This document shows, piece by piece, positions 26,478-34,075 of a DNA stretch of 48,396 bases. A model generated the notes under the pieces. It had not been told where the DNA came from and did not search any database. It was given only the letters and a program-made list of their open reading frames with translations. A program made the position numbers and the translations under genes. Within the stretch, counting starts at the first letter, position 1, and the number at the start of each line of letters is the position of its first letter. Where the stretch lies: assembly GCA_001464585.1 (NCBI GenBank), contig LNFF01000027.1, positions 1-48,396 of the forward strand, read 5' to 3'. The DNA is from Gammaproteobacteria bacterium Ga0077554. GTDB taxonomy: Bacteria; Pseudomonadota; Gammaproteobacteria; Ga0077554; Ga007554.

Positions 26478-27728
26478 ATGAACGTGAAACTGGATTATAA
26501 AGGCTGGGCTATTATCGTGCTGGCGGCAGGCGCTGTGGCAGGCGGTGGTGGTTATATGCTCGGCATGGGCCAGAAACAGTCGGGCGCATCCGTATCCAGT
26601 GCAAATGAAAGCAGCAGTGGCTCGCCCTTCCTCAATAAGGCCACCGCTGCGGCAGCATCCCCCACCCACCCCTCCATGGCGGGCGCGAAAGGTGCGGGCA
26701 ATGGCAAGTTTACCCATTTTCGCGTGGGTAACCGCAATGTCAAAGGCATGTACGCAGACGGCAACATTATGTGGATTGGTACCTCGGGCGGGGTGATTCG
26801 TTATGATGTTGAGTCCGATAACTTCAGGATTTTTGACAATAAAACCAAAGGTCTGCTATCCAACGGCATTTTTCATGTGAGCAAGCTGGGTGACAAGATC
26901 GTGGCGGGCACCTACGGCGGCGGCTTGTCGGTGTATGACCCGAAAACAGACCAGTGGAAAAATCTGAACATCCCTGACGGCCTGGCTGACCAGTTCGTCT
27001 ATGACGTGCAAAAAGTAGCGAATGGCGACGTGTGGATCGCCACCTGGTCGGGCGTGAACCGGGTGCGTGGCGGCGTGCTGGAAGACGCTTCGAAGTGGGA
27101 CACCTTCACCGTCGAGAGCACGCAGCGGGGCCTGCCGAATCCGTGGGTGTATGGGCTGGAAGAAGGCAAGAATGGCGAGATGTGGTTTGCCACTGAAGAA
27201 GGTCTGGCGCGCTATAAAGACGGTAAGTGGCAGAACTGGCAACATAAAGACGGCCTGGGCGCGCCACTCGACGCTGTAAAGGATGCGATCCAGTTTACTA
27301 ACGATCCCGCCAAGTCCTCATCGCATCACGCCCAGCAAAAGGCCGAACAAGGTTTGCAGGATGTGAATGTCGCGTATAATCCCAATTATATTATTTCACT
27401 CAAGGTTGATCGTCAGGGTGTGGTGTGGTGTGGCACCTGGGGCGGTGGTCTGGCGCGTTTTGACGGCAAAACCTGGCGCAACTTTACAACAGCAGATGGC
27501 TTGCCCGCCAATCATATCTTTATGCTGTATCTGGATCCGCAAGGCAAGCTGTGGGCCGGTACCAACCGGGGTCTGGCGCGACTGAATGATGATGGTAAAA
27601 GCTTTACCGTGATGACCACCGCCGATGGCTTGTACGCAGACAATGTGTTTTCCATGGCGAACGCAGCCGATGGCAGTTTATGGATTGGCAGCTTTGGTGG
27701 TGTGGCGCATCTGGTAGCGCAGCGGTAA
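26478..27728 (+). CDS. Second Reg_prop-type propeller, membrane-anchored
   Basis: A 416-residue paralogue of the preceding protein. An N-terminal hydrophobic segment ('WAIIVLAAGAVAGGGGYMLG') probably anchors it, followed by a Ser/Ala-rich linker and about seven blades, such as 'NIMWIGTSGGVIRYDVESDN', 'DVWIATWSGVNRVRGGVLED', 'GEMWFATEEGLARYKDGKWQNW' and 'SLWIGSFGGVAHLVAQR'. Both proteins share a long insertion before 'YNPNY', so they arose by duplication. No haem or catalytic motif is visible. Likely to work with the cytochrome; function unknown. Confidence 0.88.
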   Translation: MNVKLDYKGWAIIVLAAGAVAGGGGYMLGMGQKQSGASVSSANESSSGSPFLNKATAAAASPTHPSMAGAKGAGNGKFTHFRVGNRNVKGMYADGNIMWIGTSGGVIRYDVESDNFRIFDNKTKGLLSNGIFHVSKLGDKIVAGTYGGGLSVYDPKTDQWKNLNIPDGLADQFVYDVQKVANGDVWIATWSGVNRVRGGVLEDASKWDTFTVESTQRGLPNPWVYGLEEGKNGEMWFATEEGLARYKDGKWQNWQHKDGLGAPLDAVKDAIQFTNDPAKSSSHHAQQKAEQGLQDVNVAYNPNYIISLKVDRQGVVWCGTWGGGLARFDGKTWRNFTTADGLPANHIFMLYLDPQGKLWAGTNRGLARLNDDGKSFTVMTTADGLYADNVFSMANAADGSLWIGSFGGVAHLVAQR

Positions 27729-27771
27729 TGCGGAGCGTATCTAATGGCGCAACGCTGATTAATGCAAATCA

Positions 27772-27884
27772 TGTCATTTCGAGCGTAGCGAGAAATCCTT
27801 GTCTCGAGTCTCGAACGAAGGTGAGAGATCTTTGAGAGATCTTAAAGGATTTCTCCCCCCGCTTTCGCGGGGGTCGAAATGACA
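27772..27884. repeat. Dispersed palindrome, TCATTTCGAG family, copy 5
   Basis: ATGTCATTTCGAGCGTAGCG at the left and 'GGGTCGAAATGACA' at the right enclose the same internal 'TGTCTCGAGTCTCGA' and 'GAGAGATCTTT' blocks as copy 1. It separates the propeller genes from the GGDEF-EAL gene. The rest of 27729-27997 shows nothing else. Confidence 0.75.
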
Positions 27885-27997
27885 ACATGGCAGCGTTTTC
27901 ATGTAATCAACAACCCTCATAAGGATGGGTATCCGTTTGTTAATGTTACCCACTGTCGCATGCCCTCTTATATGCCCTATCATATGAGTGGGCACTC

Positions 27998-30490
27998 ATG
28001 AAAAGTCTCGGGCTGCGCCTCGCCCTGGTCATTTCCGGCGTCTTGCTGTGCCTGATGTTGATCGCCGACGTTTGGCTGGAACGCCAGTTAACCAAGGCGA
28101 TCTACGAAGAAGAGCGAACCCAGGCCGAGACGCACGCCAAGACCCTGCTTGCCAGTCTGCAAACCCTGATGCTCAATGGACAGGGCACATTGGCCCGCGA
28201 ATGGCTGGATCGCCTGCACGGGGCTGTCGGCATCGTCGACATCGAAGTATTGCGCCGTGACGGCAATGAGGCTTTCAACGATCTTTCCACTGTAAGGCAG
28301 GTTAATGATTTCCTGAACATGCCGCGTTTTCAACGTGAGCCCCGTTCCCCGCACGACCCTCGACCCGTGTCCACGCCGTCGTTTCAGAAAGCACTGCAAG
28401 GTGAGACAGTCCTGGAGCGCAGCACCGACAGTTTTACCGTGCTGATGCCGATCCCTGTCAAAACCGAATGCTTGGCATGCCACGGTTACGAGGAGTCGCC
28501 GTTGCGTGGTGTGCTCAAACTTTCCCTTTCGACGGCAGGCACTGAGGCCCGCATCACTAACATGCGCCACAATTTATGGGCAACCTCGCTGCTGTTGGTG
28601 ATGTTGGTAGGCGTGGCGATGTGGCTCGCCTTGCGTTTTAGCGTATTGCGCCCCATCGCCAATTTGCGGGATGCGATTGTGCGCGCCGGCCACGGCGAAC
28701 GCAACACCAAGCTACCCGTGCACCACAAGGATGAGTTGGGTGATGTGGCGCAGGTTTTTAACCGCATGCAGGATGATCTGCAAGGCTACGAGGCGCGCAT
28801 TCGGGCGGTGATGGATAATGTGGTGGACGCCATTGTCACCATTGATGAGCGCGGCAGTATCGAGTCGGTTAATCCGGCGGTAGAAAGAATGTTTGGCTAT
28901 CTTCCGCATGAGCTGATCGGTGAAAATGTCAAAATCCTCATGCCTGAACCCTACCGCAGTATGCACGATGAATATCTGGCGACCTATCAGCGCACGCGCA
29001 AAACCAGAATATTAGGCGCCAGCCGCGAGCTGGTAGCCATACGTAAAGATAACTCAATATTCCCTGTTGATTTGACGATTAGTGAAATGCGCTTGGGCCA
29101 GGATATGGGTGGGCATAGCCATTTTATCGGCGTGATGCGCGACATTACCGAACGCAAGGAACAAATGGCGGCACTGGAGTATCAGGCCTTGCATGACGCC
29201 TTGACTGACTTGCCTAATCGTACCCTGTTGTCAGACCGGGTTTCCCAGTCCATATTGCGCGCGCAACGTGAAGGATCCCAACTGGCATTGGTGCTGACCG
29301 ATCTGAATCGCTTTAAGGAAATCAATGACACCCTGGGCCACCAGAATGGCGATTTGATATTGCAGCAAGTATCGATGCGCTTGCGCAGCGCGTTGCGTGA
29401 GTCTGACACCATTGCCCGGTTAGGCGGAGATGAGTTCGCGTTATTGCTGCCTGGTGTCGATTTGGCCCAGGCTACCAGTATTGTGCGCAAGTTGATTGAC
29501 GCATTGGAAGATCCCTTGATCGTTGATGAACAGGCCTTGCATGTGGGCGCAAGCTTCGGCATCGCAATGTATCCGGGGCATGGTGAAGATGAAAGTGCAT
29601 TAATGCGCCATGCGGATGTAGCTATGTATATCGCCAAGCATGGCAGTTTGGGTTATACAGTTTATGATCCTGCCAAAGATCAACATAGCCTGCGTAATCT
29701 CGCCCTGGTCAGTGAGTTGCGCAGAGCCATTGATGGTGACCAACTGATTCTTTATTACCAGCCAAAAGTACTGTTGTCTACCGGGAAAGTCATTGGAGTA
29801 GAAGCGCTGGTCAGGTGGCGCCACCCGCGCTATGGTTTAATGTTCCCTGACAGTTTTATTCCGCTTGCCGAACAAACGGGCCTGATTAACCCGCTCACGC
29901 AATGGGTGATTGCGGCCGCATTGGAACAATGCCGGCAATGGGAAATAAGGGGCGTGCCCTTGATTATTGCGGTGAATTTGTCGGTGCGCAATTTACTCGA
30001 TATGCAATTCGCTGAGCATCTCGCTGTGGCATTGCAGAGCGTGCCGCAGGCTGCCCGACGCCTGTGCCTGGAAATTACCGAGACGGCCATGATGGCAGAC
30101 CCGGTGCGTGCCTTGACTATCCTGAATGCCCTGAATGAGATGGGCGTTACCTTGTCCATTGATGATTTTGGCACGGGCTATTCATCGCTATCGTATATCA
30201 AGCAGTTGCCGGTTAATGAACTGAAGATAGATAAATCGTTTGTAATGGGTATGAGCGTTAGTGATGATGATATAGTTATTGTACGCTCCACCATTGACCT
30301 GGCGCACAATATTGGTTTCAAAGTAGTGGCCGAAGGCGTGGAAGATGAGGCTACTTATAACATGTTAATAGAATTGAACTGTGATGTGGCGCAGGGCTAT
30401 TATATCAGCCAGCCCGTGTTACCTGATGATATTGAGGTGTGGTTACGGGAGTCGCGGTGGTCGCTGGATGAGTCGATACTTAATAAATAA
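27998..30490 (+). CDS. GGDEF-EAL protein with periplasmic CxxCH and FixL-like PAS
   Basis: An 830-residue c-di-GMP signalling protein. Order: TM1 (about 7-27), a periplasmic DUF3365-like sensor with 'TECLACHGYEE' (C158xxC161H162, a c-haem site), TM2 (192-214), HAMP ('RPIANLRDAIVRAGHGE'), PAS (265-388), GGDEF (about 400-560) and EAL (about 570-825). The PAS closely resembles FixL; 'EPYRSMHDEYLATY' keeps the proximal haem His (H323), and an Arg equivalent to the FixL distal-pocket Arg is present in 'LGASRELV'. GGDEF is intact (476-480) with an RxxD inhibitory site (467-470). EAL is intact (602-604). Both synthesis and hydrolysis are possible. Confidence 0.92.
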   Translation: MKSLGLRLALVISGVLLCLMLIADVWLERQLTKAIYEEERTQAETHAKTLLASLQTLMLNGQGTLAREWLDRLHGAVGIVDIEVLRRDGNEAFNDLSTVRQVNDFLNMPRFQREPRSPHDPRPVSTPSFQKALQGETVLERSTDSFTVLMPIPVKTECLACHGYEESPLRGVLKLSLSTAGTEARITNMRHNLWATSLLLVMLVGVAMWLALRFSVLRPIANLRDAIVRAGHGERNTKLPVHHKDELGDVAQVFNRMQDDLQGYEARIRAVMDNVVDAIVTIDERGSIESVNPAVERMFGYLPHELIGENVKILMPEPYRSMHDEYLATYQRTRKTRILGASRELVAIRKDNSIFPVDLTISEMRLGQDMGGHSHFIGVMRDITERKEQMAALEYQALHDALTDLPNRTLLSDRVSQSILRAQREGSQLALVLTDLNRFKEINDTLGHQNGDLILQQVSMRLRSALRESDTIARLGGDEFALLLPGVDLAQATSIVRKLIDALEDPLIVDEQALHVGASFGIAMYPGHGEDESALMRHADVAMYIAKHGSLGYTVYDPAKDQHSLRNLALVSELRRAIDGDQLILYYQPKVLLSTGKVIGVEALVRWRHPRYGLMFPDSFIPLAEQTGLINPLTQWVIAAALEQCRQWEIRGVPLIIAVNLSVRNLLDMQFAEHLAVALQSVPQAARRLCLEITETAMMADPVRALTILNALNEMGVTLSIDDFGTGYSSLSYIKQLPVNELKIDKSFVMGMSVSDDDIVIVRSTIDLAHNIGFKVVAEGVEDEATYNMLIELNCDVAQGYYISQPVLPDDIEVWLRESRWSLDESILNK

Positions 30491-30575
30491 AATCCCCCTT
30501 GATCCCCCTTTTTCAAAGGGGGAGGTTATCATCCCTCGCCGTTCCCCCCTTTGTAAAAGGGGGGCAGGGGGGATT
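30489..30575. terminator. Double C/G-rich hairpin between convergent genes
   Basis: Two hairpins (CCCCCTTT 30504-30511 with AAAGGGGG 30515-30522; CCCCCCTTT 30544-30552 with AAAGGGGGG 30556-30564) are nested inside an outer AAATCCCCC / GGGGGGATTT pair. The outer arms give runs of A and T at both edges, so it can act as a two-way terminator. It is also a repeat of a kind common in bacterial genomes. Confidence 0.65.
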
Positions 30576-31678
30576 TACTTATCTCCCGCATACCCTTCAT
30601 ACGCCTGCAACGCGATCGGCCTGAACACATCCACTTTGCGAAAGAACTGATCCACCATGTAAATGCGCCCATCTTCATCAACATCAATACCGGCGGGTAA
30701 CATGTACTTAGCGGGCGCGCCACCCGCGCCGCGCTCGCCAATGAACATCAGCAATTGCCCCTGGCTATTAAAAATCTGAAAATTGCCAAACGCCGTGTCT
30801 ACCACATAAATATTGCCCTGCGCATCGGTGGCGATGCCTTTGGGGCTGGCAAACTGGCCGGGAAAGCGTCCGGCGCTGCCAAAGGCGCGCACAAAACTGC
30901 CATCGGGGTTAAACGCCTGAACGCGAAAATTACCTTTGTCTACTACGTAGAGCGTGCCATCGGGTGCCACGGCCGCTTGTAGCGGCATGTTGAACTCACC
31001 GTCTTTAATGCCACGTTTGCCTATCGTTTGCAGATGCGCGCCGCTTTGCGCGTCAAACACCAACACTTGATGCGCATCACTTTCCACGCCGCCAGTATCG
31101 ACGACATACGCGCGAGTGCCGTCAGGACTCACGGCCACCCCCGAGGGTCGGTTGAACAGGGTTTTGTTACCGAAGGTGCGTAAATATTTACCTTCGCTGG
31201 TATACACAAATATTTGCCGCAAGGTCATGTCGGAAACAAATACTTCGCCGAGGCTCGATACATCAATGCCCATCGGTTTGGTCAACTGGCCGGGCTTGTC
31301 TACGCCGATTTCCCTATAACGTCCGTGCGCAATATCAAATACTACCACCAGGCGCTGTGCCGTGTCGGTGACGTACACCTGGCCGCGATACGCGGCAACA
31401 CCAAACGGTTTGATGAGTCCCTTGACAGTCTTTTGCTCGCCCAAGGCAAATAGCCTGAAGCGGTCACCGCGCGTGGTGGTTTCGACGTTATCGCTGAAGC
31501 TCAAGCTGCGTTCAAAAATAAAACGCGCTGGATCCGGGGGGGAGGGGAACACCGGCGGGACAAATTCTGGTGCAGGTGGCACTGAAGCACATCCTGCCAC
31601 CACCGCCATGAATAGCAAGGGTAGCAAAGATAAAAAGCCGCGCCGCGCCGCACCCGCGCCGCTTATTTTATGTGGCAT
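30575..31678 (-). CDS. NHL-repeat lipoprotein
   Basis: A 367-residue lipoprotein (lipobox 'VVAGC', Cys30) with about six NHL blades: 'VKGLIKPFGVAAYRGQVYVTDTA', 'LTKPMGIDVSSLGEVFVSDM', 'FNRPSGVAVSPDGTRAYVVDT', 'FNMPLQAAVAPDGTLYVVDKGNFRVQAFNPDGSF', 'FASPKGIATDAQGNIYVVDTAFGNFQIFNSQGQ' and 'YMLPAGIDVDEDGRIYMVDQ'. NHL propellers bind proteins, sugars or RNA; here the envelope location suggests protein interaction. It overlaps the 3' end of the pentahaem cytochrome gene by 16 bp, so the two are coupled. Confidence 0.9.
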   Translation of the reverse strand: MPHKISGAGAARRGFLSLLPLLFMAVVAGCASVPPAPEFVPPVFPSPPDPARFIFERSLSFSDNVETTTRGDRFRLFALGEQKTVKGLIKPFGVAAYRGQVYVTDTAQRLVVVFDIAHGRYREIGVDKPGQLTKPMGIDVSSLGEVFVSDMTLRQIFVYTSEGKYLRTFGNKTLFNRPSGVAVSPDGTRAYVVDTGGVESDAHQVLVFDAQSGAHLQTIGKRGIKDGEFNMPLQAAVAPDGTLYVVDKGNFRVQAFNPDGSFVRAFGSAGRFPGQFASPKGIATDAQGNIYVVDTAFGNFQIFNSQGQLLMFIGERGAGGAPAKYMLPAGIDVDEDGRIYMVDQFFRKVDVFRPIALQAYEGYAGDK

Positions 31679-32451
31679 GTCTCACAGAGCCGGTCAGAGG
31701 TGGCGCGCAGCAGCAGGTTGATGTCGGGATCGTGTACGTTGTGGCAGGTGGCGCATTCTACTTTGCCGTCGTACAGCTTCACCCCGTTGTCAAAGCCGTA
31801 GGGGCTGTCCGGCGCCCAGAAGTCGGCGTCTTTTTGATTTAAGCCGGCGTACTGCATGGAAATGGGATGGTCATTGCGCAGGTCAGTACCGAGATGTTTG
31901 ATTTCGATGCTGTGGGCTACTTTACCGTTATGGCATTTGCCGCAGCTCATCAAATCATCGCCGCCGTTGAGGCGCACATGCAGCGCGGCGTCCTCACTGC
32001 TGTTCCAGCCATTGGGTTTGAACACCGTCATGTCCAGCGCCATCGTGCCGTCATGACACGACAGGCACAGCAAGCTGATCGGGCTGGGGGTGCGCACTTT
32101 GTTTTCCAGGCTGCGGCTGTCATACAGATTATAGCTGTCAGGATCGGGTAAAAAACGGTTCCAACTGGGGTTCCCCCCCAGTGCCGCCCCTTGTTTGATG
32201 GCGTCTTCAATGCTTTGTGCGGGGTCGGTGCCCGATGGGGTCGTTTTATCGGGTGGAATATGGCAATAGACGCACGGCGAGCCGTAGTCCGAAAAGGCCA
32301 CGCCCGACATCGCTACAACACCCGCGCGGGCATTCAAGCCCGTGAAGTCATGCTTGGTGCCTAAAATGGTGCCGCTGAGTGACGGCCCTATCCATGCGCT
32401 GTTCAGCGCCAGTGCGGCGCCAATCACAACAAACCATTTACGCTTGATCAC
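31663..32451 (-). CDS. Pentahaem c-type cytochrome
   Basis: A 262-residue periplasmic or surface cytochrome with five CxxCH sites: 'CVYCH', 'CLSCH', 'CGKCH', 'CATCH' and 'CETCH', the last only two residues from the C-terminus. Spacing and 'NDHPISMQYAG' fit the doubled-CXXCH cytochrome families common in metal-reducing and other respiring bacteria. The signal peptide is 'MIKRKWFVVIGAALALNSAW'. GTG start at 32451, preceded by GAGG. It is upstream of and overlaps the NHL lipoprotein gene. Electron donor and acceptor unknown. Confidence 0.88.
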   Translation of the reverse strand: MIKRKWFVVIGAALALNSAWIGPSLSGTILGTKHDFTGLNARAGVVAMSGVAFSDYGSPCVYCHIPPDKTTPSGTDPAQSIEDAIKQGAALGGNPSWNRFLPDPDSYNLYDSRSLENKVRTPSPISLLCLSCHDGTMALDMTVFKPNGWNSSEDAALHVRLNGGDDLMSCGKCHNGKVAHSIEIKHLGTDLRNDHPISMQYAGLNQKDADFWAPDSPYGFDNGVKLYDGKVECATCHNVHDPDINLLLRATSDRLCETCHIK

Positions 32452-32518
32452 GCAGTGCCTCGTTTTATTGTTTCTGGCGCTACCACCAGAGAAATACCGG
32501 ATGTATTGAGCGCCTCAT

Positions 32519-32551
32519 TGTCATTTCGAGCGCAGCGAGAAATCTTCCGCG
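32519..32551. repeat. Dispersed palindrome, TCATTTCGAG family, half copy 6
   Basis: Only the left arm (TGTCATTTCGAGCGCAGCG and following AGAAATCTTCC) is present; no right arm is found before the MITE. It is a truncated family member. Confidence 0.6.
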
Positions 32552-32644
32552 CAGGAATACCATGCCATGCTTATTTATTTATAGAAGTATAGAGTACCAC
32601 GGAGTATTTTGGGGTAACAGTAGTCAAATAAGGTGTACAGTGTC

Positions 32645-32790
32645 AAGGGCGCCTCTGAAAATCCACTGAAGCCACGATGACCGCGTTAGAAATGGGTTCA
32701 AAATGCCCATGTACTTTAGTGTACATTCCGCTTTTTCACCCATTTCTGCCTTGCCCTCGCGTCTTGAGCGGATTTTTAGAGGCACCCTTA
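32645..32790. mobile_element. MITE-like element with 20-bp terminal inverted repeats
   Basis: AAGGGCGCCTCTGAAAATCC (32645-32664) and the complement of 32770-32789 match at 18 of 20 positions. Internal dyads (GAAATGGGT 32689-32697 / ACCCATTTC 32738-32746; ATGTAC 32709-32714 / GTACAT 32721-32726) let the whole 146-bp unit fold as one hairpin. It codes for nothing. No target-site duplication is visible. It separates the pentahaem and hexahaem cytochrome genes. Confidence 0.75.
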
Positions 32791-32863
32791 CAGATATTAC
32801 CTTGTGTTACGCGGCTATACTATAATACTGCGGCGGGTTTCCCTAAATTTAGTCAGGTAGCGC

Positions 32864-34075
32864 ATGAGCGGTAAGTCAGGATTACAGTGGGGCATGTGGG
32901 TGCTATTGGGCGCGTTGTGCGCAGCCTCCCTTACGGCATGGTCCGCGCCTGCGCCTGACGTAGCCACCGCCCCGCAGCTTTATCAGAAATATTGCTCGGC
33001 CTGCCACGGCGAAAAGGGCAATGGGCAAAGCCGCGCCCTCGGCGCGCTCAACCCGCCACCGAAAGATTTCACCTCGGCTGCCGTGCAGCAAGAATTATCC
33101 CGCGAGCGCATGATTATCTCTGTGACGCATGGTCGCCCGGATACCGCCATGGTGGGATGGGGAAACAAGCTTTCGCCCCAGCAGATCGAAGGTATTGTGG
33201 ATTATATCCGCGCCACTTTCATGAAGCCGCACCTGCCGGTTGCGGCAGCGGCACCTGCCCCTACATCGCCTCCCGCATCACATGGCGGTGCAGTGCGTGG
33301 CGGGCCAGGTTCCAATTCGCGGCGCATCATCCCGGTCGATGCCAGCCTCGGCGAGCGCGTTTATCTCAATAATTGCGCGGTGTGCCATGGCGACAAAGGC
33401 GCGGGCGCAATGTGGACGCAGGCCTCGCTCAACCCGCCGCCACGCGATTTCACCTCAGCGCAAACCCGCCAGGAACTGACCCGCGAACGCATGATCACCT
33501 CTGTCACCTATGGCCGCCCCAACACTGCCATGATGTCATTCAGAAAGCGCCTCTCTGATGCGGAAATTGCCGCCGTGGTAGATTACGTGCGCGCCACTTT
33601 TATTGAGGGCAGCGCGAAGAACGCCACTGCCGCGCCGCCGCCGGGGCATGGCAGCGCCGCTATACAACCGGAGGCGGCACCAAAGGTTCCCGCGCCCGCG
33701 CCCATTGTTGACGCCGACATGTCGCTGCCTTTCCCCAAAGGACTGGTCGGTGACGCCGCCAAGGGCCGCGCGTTCTACATGGAAAACTGTTACGTCTGCC
33801 ACGGCAAGGCGGGGGACGGCGAAGGGCCGCGCGCCACATTCATCCGCCCCAAACCACGCAACTTCCTGCATCCCGACGCGCGCCGCACGCTGAATCGTCC
33901 CACCTTGCTCAAAGCTATTTATAACGGCAAGGTCGGCACGGTCATGCCCGCCTGGGGCAAAGTTTTGAGCGAACAGGAGATCGCCAATGTCGCGGAATTT
34001 GTGTTTCAGGGCTTTGTTAAGGGCAAAGAAACGGGCGCGAGCGGGGAGACTAAAAAAAAAATAGCCAGCCCCTGA
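32864..34075 (+). CDS. Modular cytochrome c, first part (three haem modules)
   Basis: A 403-residue ORF with signal segment 'GMWVLLGALCAASLTAWSA' and three similar modules of about 85-110 residues. Each has a CxxCH ('CSACH', 'CAVCH', 'CYVCH'), a 'PPPxDFT'-like block and a Met-containing 'DTAMVGW/NTAMMSF/GTVMPAW' distal loop. The ORF stops at 34073-34075 just after an A10 run. The -1 frame continues with a fourth module, so the product may be a truncated or a full 750-residue hexahaem protein. Start ATG at 32864. Confidence 0.9.
   Translation: MSGKSGLQWGMWVLLGALCAASLTAWSAPAPDVATAPQLYQKYCSACHGEKGNGQSRALGALNPPPKDFTSAAVQQELSRERMIISVTHGRPDTAMVGWGNKLSPQQIEGIVDYIRATFMKPHLPVAAAAPAPTSPPASHGGAVRGGPGSNSRRIIPVDASLGERVYLNNCAVCHGDKGAGAMWTQASLNPPPRDFTSAQTRQELTRERMITSVTYGRPNTAMMSFRKRLSDAEIAAVVDYVRATFIEGSAKNATAAPPPGHGSAAIQPEAAPKVPAPAPIVDADMSLPFPKGLVGDAAKGRAFYMENCYVCHGKAGDGEGPRATFIRPKPRNFLHPDARRTLNRPTLLKAIYNGKVGTVMPAWGKVLSEQEIANVAEFVFQGFVKGKETGASGETKKKIASP
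34052..34061 (+). other. A10 slippery run joining the two cytochrome frames
   Basis: Ten consecutive A residues lie at the boundary between modules 3 and 4. In the upstream frame the codons are AAA AAA AAA ATA and a stop follows four codons later. One extra A in the transcript, or a -1 ribosomal slip, puts translation into the frame that runs to 35115. A homopolymer read or assembly error would give the same picture. Confidence 0.7.

Noticed and set aside
30489-30575. C/G-rich double hairpin as a CRISPR or integron site
   Set aside because: No repeat-spacer structure or recombination core; position between convergent genes fits a terminator/repeat.
32677-32874. Small plus-strand frame across the MITE
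   Set aside because: It is formed by the element's inverted repeats and has no ribosome-binding site or family resemblance.
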